The notes under the pieces were generated by a model that saw only the letters and a program-made list of their open reading frames with translations, did not search any database and was not told where the DNA came from. Shown here one piece after another: positions 55,523-64,000 of a stretch of DNA of 64,000 bases. Location: NCBI GenBank assembly GCA_965112735.1, contig OZ218953.1, positions 1,612,001-1,676,000 of the forward strand. The letters run 5' to 3'. Made by a program: the position numbers and the translations under genes. How positions within the stretch are numbered: the stretch's first letter is position 1; every line of letters begins with the position of its first letter. This DNA comes from Phaeosaccion multiseriatum (lineage: Eukaryota; Ochrophyta, other classes).

Positions 55523-57512
55523 TCTCGTGCTGGAACTGCTGCTGCTGCAGGGAAAAGTCAATGTGCGAGGAGTGCTCCACGTCGCAGGGCTCCTGCCCCA
55601 GCATGGCCTGCCGTGTGCGCTTCTTCATCACCACGTAGGAAAACACATCCACCATCGGCCTCGACTTGTCCAGCCCGTCCCTACGGAAGTGCACGTTCGG
55701 CACCATTTGGAAGAAGTTACACACCCCGCCCGGCCCCTGCTTCTTCCCCTTCTTGCCTTGGTACATCTTCTGGTCCTGCTCCCGCTCGGGATCGAGGGGG
55801 CAAGGTCCGTCGTGAGGGCACGGCCCAATCACGGCCGCCTGCCCAGGGCTGCCTTCCTCCAGGAGCAGCTTGCGGGCCGAGCGAATCACGTGGGACCCCA
55901 TGGACCCGCCGATATCCGTCATGATGAGCAGGCCCCCGGGGGCCACACACGCCCACATGAGTTCCACTGCCGCCGCCCGGGCCTCATGCGTGGGCAGTTC
56001 GGAAAGGGTGTGGCTGCAGAGCACGAGGTCAAACAGGCTCCTTTCGCTGCCATCCCGCTGGCACGCGGCCTCCTCGGCAACCAAGCTGCGGCCAAGGTGG
56101 ACTCGAGTGCCCTCCTCCACCAAGTCTTTGGTGGTCACTTTGCAGCAGTCCAGCATGGACTGGGAGCAGTCCACCAGGTGCGCGCGCGAAAAGGGAAGGC
56201 GCTCAATGTCCAGGAAACCCGCCGTGGCTCCTCCGCCCTCCTTGCTTCCTGCTTCTGCTCCCTCTCTTTCATCATCATCACTTTCCTCCACTTCCTCTTC
56301 CTCTTCCTCTTCCTCTCGCTCCTCTCGAGGTCCCCAAACGCTCCTCGCGGCCAGAGTGGCAGTCCCCGGACCGCAGCCAAAGTCCAGCACAGAGCGCGGC
56401 TGAAAGCGTGGAAGTCTCGCCCGTGCGTCTCTCATGACTCGCTGCGCCACCAAGAATCTTGCCAGCATGCGGTGCGATACCATACCCAGCGTCTCGTCTG
56501 GGCCGTACGTCATCGTGCGATGTCTGGGGTCGGGGGGGGGGGGGGGGAGGGTGGAAAAGAGGATGCAGCAAATCGACTTAATGAAAAGAGAAGGCAGGCG
56601 CGCAAATGAATTAAATTGGGCGCAAAGACGGGGGGGAGGGAAGCAAGGAAATCAAAGCAATGCATCAGGGAAGGAAGGCCTTTTCAAACCGATTCGGTAG
56701 GGTTCGCACCTGCGTTGCGTCTGTCCCGTTCGCAGGGGCCCCCTGCTGGTTGGCGTGGGCAGGTCATACCCCAATGGCATTTGACTGTATTCCACCCCGT
56801 TCCGAGCCCTGTTTTCAGCCTTAACCAGCCGCTTGTAGCTACCCGTGAGCTGCTTGTGGGTGCGATCCTTGAGCAGCTCCCCCCGTCGGCGCAGCACCGA
56901 GCGAGGAATATCCCTCTCCTTCAAGAACGGCCGCAAGCCCGAGCGAGAGGCCAGGAAGATGCGACCAAGGTGGGGCACAGATTCGCTCGCGCCTTCCCCA
57001 GGAGCCCTACGTCCTCCTCCTGGGGCTTCGTCGTCACTAAACCCGTCGGCATTGTCGTGGTCGTAGAACATGGCCTCCTCGCCGCCGTAGTCTTGTGTGA
57101 GCAGATCTTCCATGTCCCGAGGCAGATCAGAGCCGTCCAGACTGACAGGATCCCAGTCCGTCATTTTTGTATCCTTGCTGCTGAGATGGAAGGCCGGGTC
57201 AAGCTTCTCTGGGGAGCCACTCACACCCTCGACGATATTGCTGATACCCTTGGTAGCGAAGCCTCTCCTCTGCTGCCGCCTCCTCTGCTCCTGTGCTACT
57301 GTTGCTTCTGCTTCTGGTGATGATCGTCGTGCAGGTGGTGGCGGCCTCCATCTCATAGCCGAGGAAGACGACGCCAGCTCCCTCTTCGCAGTGTCGATGA
57401 TGGCGGCAGGCCTCCCGCACCCACACCTTTGCTCGCTGGCGCAAACCAGCCAGCAGCCACGAGCCCTTCGGCACAGCCGCTTTGTCGAGCTCCTCGCTAC
57501 ATGCTGCATCAT
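54786..57512 (-). CDS. Rsm22/METTL17-type mitochondrial ribosome small-subunit assembly methyltransferase-like protein
   Basis: Exons 57512-56710 and 56523-54786 join in phase 2, giving 846 residues. The family acts in mitoribosome small-subunit maturation and carries an iron-sulfur cluster. The N-terminus from MMQHVARSSTKRL to RRGFATKG looks like a mitochondrial presequence. The SAM-binding fold shows VLDFGCGPGTATLAA, then HLVDCSQSMLD, LVLCSHTLSELPT and GGLLIMTDIG. Cysteines that fit the cluster ligands are GPCPHDGPCPL, VCNFF and, near the C-terminus, DVCTPEGG before VVTKGKHKK. Unusual features are an acidic insert splitting the methyltransferase fold after the GxG motif, a Gln run at 55497-55520 and a very acidic Ser/Asp/Glu-rich C-terminal tail. 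Divergent from the MNS1-like gene with a 400-base shared promoter. Confidence 0.85.
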
Positions 57513-57912
57513 CAGTTGCGGCCTCAGCAGCAGCAGCAGCAGTAGTAGCAGCAGCAGCCGCACCAGAGTGAGCGCCGTCTGGTGCCATTTCAATTTCAGT
57601 GTCCTAGACCTAGACCATAACGCGGTTTCAAACCGATCAGCGCCAGTAGGGGGTGAAGAGGTCTTCCTTAGCCAATCCCACCCCATCCCCGCGGGGTATT
57701 AGATTCCTCTCCACGCGTCAGTGCATCTCTGAGAGATTCCTGCTCTCTCGTTTTCTGGGTCGAGCGTCCCGCTGTTGCCCACCTGAAACCCCTGTGCTCC
57801 TTGCTGCCTGCTTGAGTCGGGATTTGGGGGGGGGGAGAGGGAAGGGAGGGTGCTCGGAGGACTACAGCCGCCGTAGTAGGGACCACAGCACCAAGCCCAG
57901 GCTACGGCCCTC

Positions 57913-58680
57913 ATGGCTCAGATGATGCAGCCCCGAATGACTGCGAGCTCGGTGGAGCAGCAAACGATCAATCGCAGACTGGACGAGGCGAGGGTGGAGG
58001 AGCTTAGGAAGTTCAATCAAGACAACTCCATGCTGGCGCATGCAGCCAGCAACGACCGCAGGTGCGAACCACCAGGCGGCAGGGGAACTGCCCAAGGGGC
58101 GGCTCTTCCCAAAGTGCTGACTCCGCCTCGTCATTGCTGTGACCCTGCCTGAAAGCATGTGCCCTGCGATGGGCCTGCAAGCATTACTGGGGCAGGGGGG
58201 AGGCAGGGAAGCTGGGGGTGGACTTTGACGCCATTGCCGCTGTACGGACAGAGTACATGTGCTCTTGTCGGAGTAGCGCACCGTTCTTTGTCCGTATCTC
58301 TCATCTGGCTCTAGACATCCTCTCTTCGGCCACTCACCTCCCTACGCCGCTTGGTCTTTTTATCCTGTCCTTCGCCTCTGCTTCAACGTGTGGTGATGAG
58401 GACCTTCCAACCGCTAACGAACGTTGCCCACCCTTCTTCCCCTTGCCCTTCTTCTATACAGGCATGCGTTCCAGCGTCGGGCCAACGACCAGGCATACAT
58501 GCAGCAGGAGATTGCCACTCGCGACCGCATTGCTTACACGGAGGCCCTGGAGCGCAAGAAAGCCCTCGCCGGGGCTCAAAACGAGCAGCTTGCAGCGGAG
58601 CTCTCCAAGCGGCGAGCATCGACCATCCGACAGGTGCGCCTGAGTCATCCTCTCATGCTTGCTGTCTCTCTCTCTGTCTC

Positions 58681-58715
<35 letters not shown>

Positions 58716-60259
58716 ATTTGGCTTACATTAGATCCAGCATCTCTCTCCCCTTCCTTCCACACCCTATCCCGGGAAGAGGGGAAAAGCAAGCACCTACCCC
58801 AGTCGTCACAAGTGCCAAAGCTTCCATCGCAATAATCCTTTTTCTCCCCAATCATTCCCCCATCACACTAAACTGACACGCGCAGGAGATTGAGGTGCAG
58901 CGCATGTGTGCCGAGAGCGAGGAGCTCAAGTCGCTGGAGCAGAGTCTGAAGCTTGCCTACCTCAACAAGGAGAGGGCAGCGCAGTTCCAGGAGCAGCGCC
59001 TCATCCGACAGATGGAGGAAGACATGGATCAGGTAGGTAGGACAGGGAGGGGGGCGGAGGAGTATACGGTGAAGCATCGGTGAAGCACTTTCTGTGTTCA
59101 GTTTATTATATTTTTAGGCTTGACCAGCATCGGAGGTTAGGGGGAGGGGGTTCTGGAATGTATTTGTTGTTCTCCCCGTCGCACACTGACACACAGACAC
59201 CAAATACCACACTCGCGCCCATCCTTCCCCCCCTTTTTTCTTTCCACCCCCAAAAAGGCAATCTCCGACAAGATGGAAGCGGAGAGGCAGGCCTCCCTTC
59301 GCAAGGAGTCAGAGAAGGCGGGGGTGCTGCGGGAGAGGATGGAGAGTCAGCGAGCCGCTCTCGACGAGCAGATGCGCGAGAGGGAGGAGATTGCGAGGGA
59401 GGCCGCCCAGGAGGCTGACAGAGACAGAGATATGGTAGCAAACATTGTAGACAAGATTGAAAGGGAGGAGCGGGAGGAGATGCAAACGTATGCAGCCAAG
59501 AGGGAGGAGACGAGACGGATGGTGCAGCTGGGTGAGCAGCAGCGGGCGGCGGAGATGGAGAACCGGAGGAGGCAGGAGGAGGCCGAGGAGAAGGAGATTG
59601 CCTCGCACATGGCAGCGATGGAGAGGAGGGCGCAAAAGGCAGAGGATGAGGCGAAGCGGAAGAAGGCCATTGCGGATGCCAAGTTCCGCGCCGTGTGCAA
59701 ACAAACGGAGCTGCAGAGGGACCAAGAGGAGGAGCTGCGGCAGCTGAGGGACATGCTTTGGGATGAGGAGATGCAGGCCAAGAGGAAGGAGGAGGACCGC
59801 AAGCGACACCAGGCCATCGAGGAGGGCAAGCGCAGCATGATGGTGGCCAACGAGGCGCAGCTCAAGCAGCGGGCAGAGGCAAAGGCCCTCGCCGCGCACG
59901 AAGAGGAGGAGCAGATACAAGTCATGATGGCCAAGTTCAAGATCGACGAGGAGAAGGAGCGCGAGGCGGCGCTGCTGCGCGCTCAGCAAAAGGAGGAGTA
60001 CAAGAAGGGCATTCTAGAGCAGAAGGAGGTGCGCGTGGCCATGTACGAGGAGGAAAGGGCGGAGGAGGAGGCCGAAGCTGCGCTGCTGCGCGAGAGGGAG
60101 GCGTACAGACAGAGGGTCGTGGACGAGGCTCGCAGGAGGCTGTTGGAGCAGCACGCGGCCGTGCTGGAGGGCTACCTGCCCAAGGGGGCTCTCCAGTCCA
60201 AGGAGGAGTTGGAGTTTGTGCGGCAGTTGGCGAGGCAACATCGCGGGGAGGAGATGTAA
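57913..60259 (+). CDS. MNS1: MNS1-like axonemal coiled-coil protein (trichohyalin-plectin homology)
   Basis: Exons 57913-58061, 58462-58633, 58886-59032 and 59258-60259 join in frame to 489 residues, close to the roughly 495 of animal MNS1. It is almost wholly charged alpha-helix. The end has ARRRLLEQHAAVLEGYLPKG, which matches the conserved C-terminal HA..L.GYLPKG block of MNS1, a microtubule inner protein of motile cilia. The order of helices (ATRDRIAYTEALERKKALA, then SDKMEAERQASLRKESEKAG) also fits a TPH-domain protein; CFAP45 or CFAP53 are alternatives but lack the GYLPKG end. It indicates the organism builds motile flagella at some stage. A CT repeat lies in the second intron. Confidence 0.8.
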
Positions 60260-60775
60260 GGAGGAGGAGGAGGAGGAGGAGGAGGAGGAGGAGGAGGAGG
60301 ACGAGGAGGACGAGTGGTCCAGGGGATGGTGTGACGTGTCGGAATGATGTTAGCTATGACGCTGTGGCGCGCGCGCTCGCTCTTGCTGTTTGTCCTCCTG
60401 CGCGGGTCAGTCACTGGGGCAGGGCTATAATAAGCAAAACATAGTGTTGCTGAGAAGAGGGAGAAAGACAGGGACAGGCATATGGGCAGGGGTAGGGCAA
60501 TGACAATACAATGACCCCTTCACATTCTGAACCACTCTCATCACCTCGTCGGCATTAAGATATTCGATATTCCGTTATTCATTGACTTCAGGAAAATTGA
60601 ACGTGGCTTGGGCCCCCCTTGTTGAAAAATTGCCCCATGCGGTAGTAGCAAGCTCCCTCTCTTGTGAAAGAGTGGTACAGGCCTGATGCAAGCGGAGTAG
60701 CTTTACAATAGGCACCCCAACCCCCATCGTATCTTTTCATTTGCTCTCCCTTCTGGCTCTCTCTCCTCTCTTTAT

Positions 60776-60823
<48 letters not shown>

Positions 60824-60940
60824 TCTCTCTCTCTCTCTCTTCTCTCTCTCACTCTCTCACTCTCTCTATCTCTCTCTCTCTCACTCTCTCTCTCTCTCTC
60901 TCTCTCCTCTCTGCCGGACCATCTAGTTTTGAGTGCGAAG
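60260..60940. other. Intergenic; GGA array and long CT array
   Basis: A GGA array directly follows the stop (60261-60301), then unique sequence. A long, slightly imperfect CT microsatellite (about 60776-60908) ends 32 bases before the ATG at 60941. No gene is seen. Confidence 0.6.
60776..60908. repeat. CT microsatellite in a promoter or 5' leader
   Basis: About 130 bases of CT repeat immediately upstream of the metalloprotease start, a possible GA-box type promoter element as well as a simple repeat. Confidence 0.85.
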
Positions 60941-61719
60941 ATGCGAAAGCGTCCGAGGGGACCAGTGGCGACCAGCGCACTTGTGTCCAACCGCTCTTCG
61001 GGGATGGCCCAAGTGCTGCCGCTACTGCTGGTCCTTCAGATGCTATTCACGATGCATGGTCCCACTGCAGTAGCAGCTGAGGTGGTGGGCCGTGGAGCTA
61101 AAGTTAATGCTAGTTTGGGACTGGACCACCGAGAAGGCGAGGCCACCTCTGTGCAAAGCGTTGAGGTTGCCCACCTGCGTGACGGAGGGAGGGCACTAGA
61201 ACCACTGGTTTCGAGGAGGCTCGCGCACAATTGCGACTACACAGCAGTTTTTAATGTCAGCTTCGCCCCCAGCCCCGCCCCGACCGCGCAACTGGCCGAT
61301 GCCAAGGCAGCTACGGAGGAGGCGCTTTGCATTTGGGCAGACGTGATTGAGCCGTCACCCACGTTTGGCAAGATCTCTCTGTTAATTAATCCAGTAGCTA
61401 CCTTCGAGGCCGGCCAAGAAGACACGATCGCGCAGTCCGAGGCGGAGTATCTTCAAATCCGCAGAAACGATAGCGACGGAAACGTGGCCTACACATCCTA
61501 TGCAGCTGCTCAGCTTCGGTGAGTGCGTGCGTGCGTGTGGTGGCCTTTGAGTGTGTGTAGGGGGGAGAGAAAGTGCAGGAATACAGCCTTTCAGGTTCTC
61601 GTCCCCCACCCCCTCCCGTCCGCTCCGCTGATGCGTGCGTTGGGCGAAGGGTCTCTTCCTCATTCTGTGGTCTCTGCCTAACCTGCGCACCGCCCCTTGT
61701 CTTCCACACCGCTCAACTG

Positions 61720-61763
<44 letters not shown>

Positions 61764-62931
61764 CTCTCCCCCTCCCCTCCCACCCCCCCCATCACAAAGG
61801 TATGGCATCTTCGGACAAGAAATCGCAAGGAGCCTGCCTTCCTGGGGAGTTGACTACGATGGAGAGATATCATTCAACAGGGACTTTGAGTTCAGCTATG
61901 CACTAGACGCATCTGAAATCGACAGCTCGCATGTGGATTTTGTCAGCACCGCCGCCCATGAAATTGGGCATGCCCTCGGCTTCACCTCCACCCTGCAAGC
62001 CTTCAGAACAGGCCCAGACTCCCAACTGGCCGGGCCGTTCTGGGTGCAAGACCGAGATGTGGGTCTCGTGGGAAGCAGCCTGATGGAGCTAATGACGGAG
62101 GGCCTTGGGGGACTCGCCTGCAACCCTGAGAACTTCCCCACTTCTCGGATGGAGCCCTTGTCCTCTCACCCAATCTTCACTTCGGGAGCCCTCTGCATCG
62201 AGGATGGCGAGGGTAAGTGTGTGGTGATAGGTGGTAACGTTGATGCTGCATGCGGTGTTGGCTACGTGGATGCGTGCGCGTGCGTTTGTAATCTCGAACG
62301 GTCCTTACGCTTCCAGATCGAAAAAAAAAGAAAAAAAAAAACGGTTTAGTAATCCCACTCCACCTCCCTGTCGCTCGGTGGCTGGCCGCCACCCCGGCTC
62401 TTCGCCTTCTCCAACTTTGCTTTGCCATCCTGCCCCTCCCAGGCTCCTGCACCCCGATGCACACTCCCGATCCTTACGAAGCAGGGTCGTCTGTGAGCCA
62501 CTGGAGCGAGGAGTACTTCCGTCCCGGTGATATCGAGAGCCTTCTCACGCCTCTGATGGCGAAAGCTGAAGTTGTCCGGTGTGTCGGCCCCATCACGAAG
62601 AGAGGTGAGGACAAAGGCATGATGGGCACTCACGCATGCACACATGCACGCACGCACTCACACACGCACTCACTTCTCCACTTACTCCTCCCCTCCAGTC
62701 TTTCGTCAGCTCGGCTACTCAATCTCCACCGACTGCGAGAGTACCTGCTCCAACTTGATGACGGGAGAGCACTCGATTGGTGAGGACTGCGCCGATACCG
62801 TGGCCAACCCTGTGCGCCAGGTGGACTCCAACGGGGGCAGCAAGACGAGTAGAACAAGTAGTGCAAGTGTGACCTTGGCCGCGACAGCCCTGGCCGTACT
62901 CCTGTCTGCGCTCTACACTCTTGCAGCTTAG
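60941..62931 (+). CDS. Secreted, probably GPI-anchored M8-like (leishmanolysin-related) zinc metalloprotease
   Basis: Exons 60941-61518, 61800-62212, 62443-62604 and 62699-62931 join in frame to 461 residues. A hydrophobic signal (QVLPLLLVLQMLFTMHG) follows a basic N-terminus; ATG 61004 is an alternative start. The zinc site is HEIGHALGFTS (HExxHxxGF with catalytic Glu), a likely third His in SVSHWSEE, and a Met-turn-like LLTPLMAKAEV. That order and spacing fit metzincins of the leishmanolysin type. Three Cys pairs lie between the zinc site and the Met-turn. The C-terminus is a short Ser/Thr/Gly spacer and a hydrophobic tail (VTLAATALAVLLSALYTLAA), as for GPI anchoring. A role in cell-surface or wall protein turnover, or mating, is inference. 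It is related to, but shorter than, classical GP63. A CTG repeat array (61721-61761) lies in the first intron. Confidence 0.8.
61721..61761. repeat. CTG trinucleotide array in an intron
   Basis: About 13 CTG units in the polypyrimidine-side region of the first intron of the metalloprotease gene, about 40 bases before the acceptor. Confidence 0.85.
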
Positions 62932-63891
62932 ATCGGTATTTGTTTGTTTCGTTTTTTCTCTTCGTCGTATCTAATACTTACATCTTCGCGTGAGGCTCGT
63001 AATAGCGTCTCACGTAAGGAAGGAGGGGGGGATGCTGGCACTCATCGCTGGCGACAGAAAGGATGTGCTATCGGCAGCAGCACTGCAGCAGAGCATAAAA
63101 GAAAGGGCGTGCTAGAATAGACTTCAAGCCTGCAAGCAGCACCACTGCAGCAGAGCACCATAGAACTGAAGTTAGTTAAGAGTAAAATGAAATCGTTGTC
63201 GAGTTCAACACACCCCTGGTAATTGGTAATTTATATTATGTTCACATGAGCTGTTGGGTGCGATTGTTCCCCTCTTCTCTCGAAGGGGAAGGTCCTACAA
63301 GAAGGACCTAACCTAGAAGAAGCAAGCCGATGAAGCTAATAGGAGTGCAAGGCGAGAGCCTGACGTTGCCCGCAGGAGGGAGGGACTGGAGGCCCCAAGC
63401 TTCGGGGGGGGGGGTTGGGCAGTCGAGCCCTCTGGCAATCAATCGATTGGGCTTCCTTCGCCCCCCCCCCCCCAATACATACAGGACTTTGGGACAAGGC
63501 CCCTCTCCCACGAGCAGCACAGGGGCTGGCCCTGTCCAGTCCTGTCCAGTGCCGCCACATGTGCACTACCGCCCGCCTGCCTCTCGCACTACGCTTCACT
63601 ATTCACTAGTCACAACGTCTCGAGGTATCTTCATCTCTTACAACCTGTCGAGGTATCTTCATCTCTTGCTCCCTTATCCTTTAGAGCAAGCAGCAAGCAT
63701 GTGGACAGACCCTCCAAATGGGAGGAGTGCGAAAGGCACGCACGCACGCACGCACGCACACACACACGCACGCGGTAGTGCACAAGCTTCGACACGGGGC
63801 TGAAGGCCAGGATCATGGCCAGGTACCAGTGATTGGGTAGGTCGCAGCACAAGCTACCGTGCTTGCCTCGGAATTATATCCTATCGCTTTC
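62932..63891. other. Intergenic, short repeats only
   Basis: A possible hairpin (CGTGAG at 62989-62994 with CTCACG at 63009-63014) lies about 60 bases after the metalloprotease stop. Short direct repeats are GCACTGCAGCAGAGCA-like units near 63080 and 63145, and a TCGAGGTATCTTCATCTCTT unit repeated near 63620 and 63645. A CGCA/CA repeat lies at 63737-63773. No gene is seen. Confidence 0.5.
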
Positions 63892-63999
63892 CTAGCTCTG
63901 AGTTACCGCCTCAGCCTGCAGAAGATCAGGCTCTCCTCCTGCTCCTCCTCCCACTCCTGCTGCCGCATCTTTCTCCAGCTGCCAGGGCCGCACAGCCAT
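63892..63999 (-). CDS. Possible 3' end of a minus-strand gene at the window edge
   Basis: On the minus strand an open frame from the right edge runs to TAG at 63894-63892 with an acidic/Gly-rich sequence (EPDLLQAEAVTQS at its end). It could be the last exon of a gene starting outside the window; an in-frame ATG at 63999 is at the extreme edge. The evidence is weak. Confidence 0.2.
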   Translation of the reverse strand: MAVRPWQLEKDAAAGVGGGAGGEPDLLQAEAVTQS

Positions 64000-64000
64000 T

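Overview
This is a GC-rich eukaryotic nuclear window: almost every gene is split by GT-AG introns of roughly 90-530 bp, genes lie close together on both strands, and microsatellites and homopolymers are everywhere. Two predicted proteins (a TadA-type deaminase and a small membrane protein) start with a signal peptide ending in an S-A-F motif, the hallmark of plastid targeting across a secondary red plastid. An axonemal MNS1-type protein implies a flagellated stage. Together these suggest a photosynthetic stramenopile (heterokont) or similar alga with motile cells; that is inference, and no species is claimed.

Layout. 1-4857: the 3' end of an unknown gene, a small minus-strand gene, a membrane-anchored protein, and a coiled-coil type gene that carries an in-frame stop and a frameshift. 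5001-13339: a tandem direct duplication of about 4.3 kb. Each copy holds a divergent pair of genes for secreted low-complexity proteins: a His/Tyr/Gly/Ser modular protein on the minus strand and a Gly/Ser/Lys/Trp-rich protein on the plus strand, separated by 1.8-2.1 kb of conserved non-coding DNA. 13457-18169: a basic nuclear-type protein and the complete proteasomal ATPase RPT5. 18917-28573: an iduronate-2-sulfatase-like enzyme and a large unrecognised coiled-coil protein with a homopolymer frameshift. 28821-31480: a decayed Ty3/gypsy-type integrase remnant. 31489-44537: a SNAPC3 homologue, a small plastid-type membrane protein, a kelch-like ectodomain protein, a plastid-type TadA deaminase, and a Gln-rich coiled-coil protein.

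46825-54514 is a histone cluster: three intron-containing linker histone H1 genes, a probable H2A relic and an intact H4. H4 and two H1 genes are followed by a histone-type 3' stem-loop; the third H1 has a degenerate one. 54786-62931 holds an Rsm22/METTL17-type mitoribosome assembly factor, the MNS1-like flagellar protein and a secreted, probably GPI-anchored M8-like zinc metalloprotease. The rest of the right end has no recognised gene, except a possible gene end at the very edge.

The most interesting region is the duplicated pair of secreted repeat-rich proteins, which look like co-regulated extracellular structural or adhesive material. The next is the intron-bearing H1 genes with histone stem-loops and a conserved purine-rich element just downstream. 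All exon structures were derived by eye from reading-frame continuity and splice-site phase, without transcripts.
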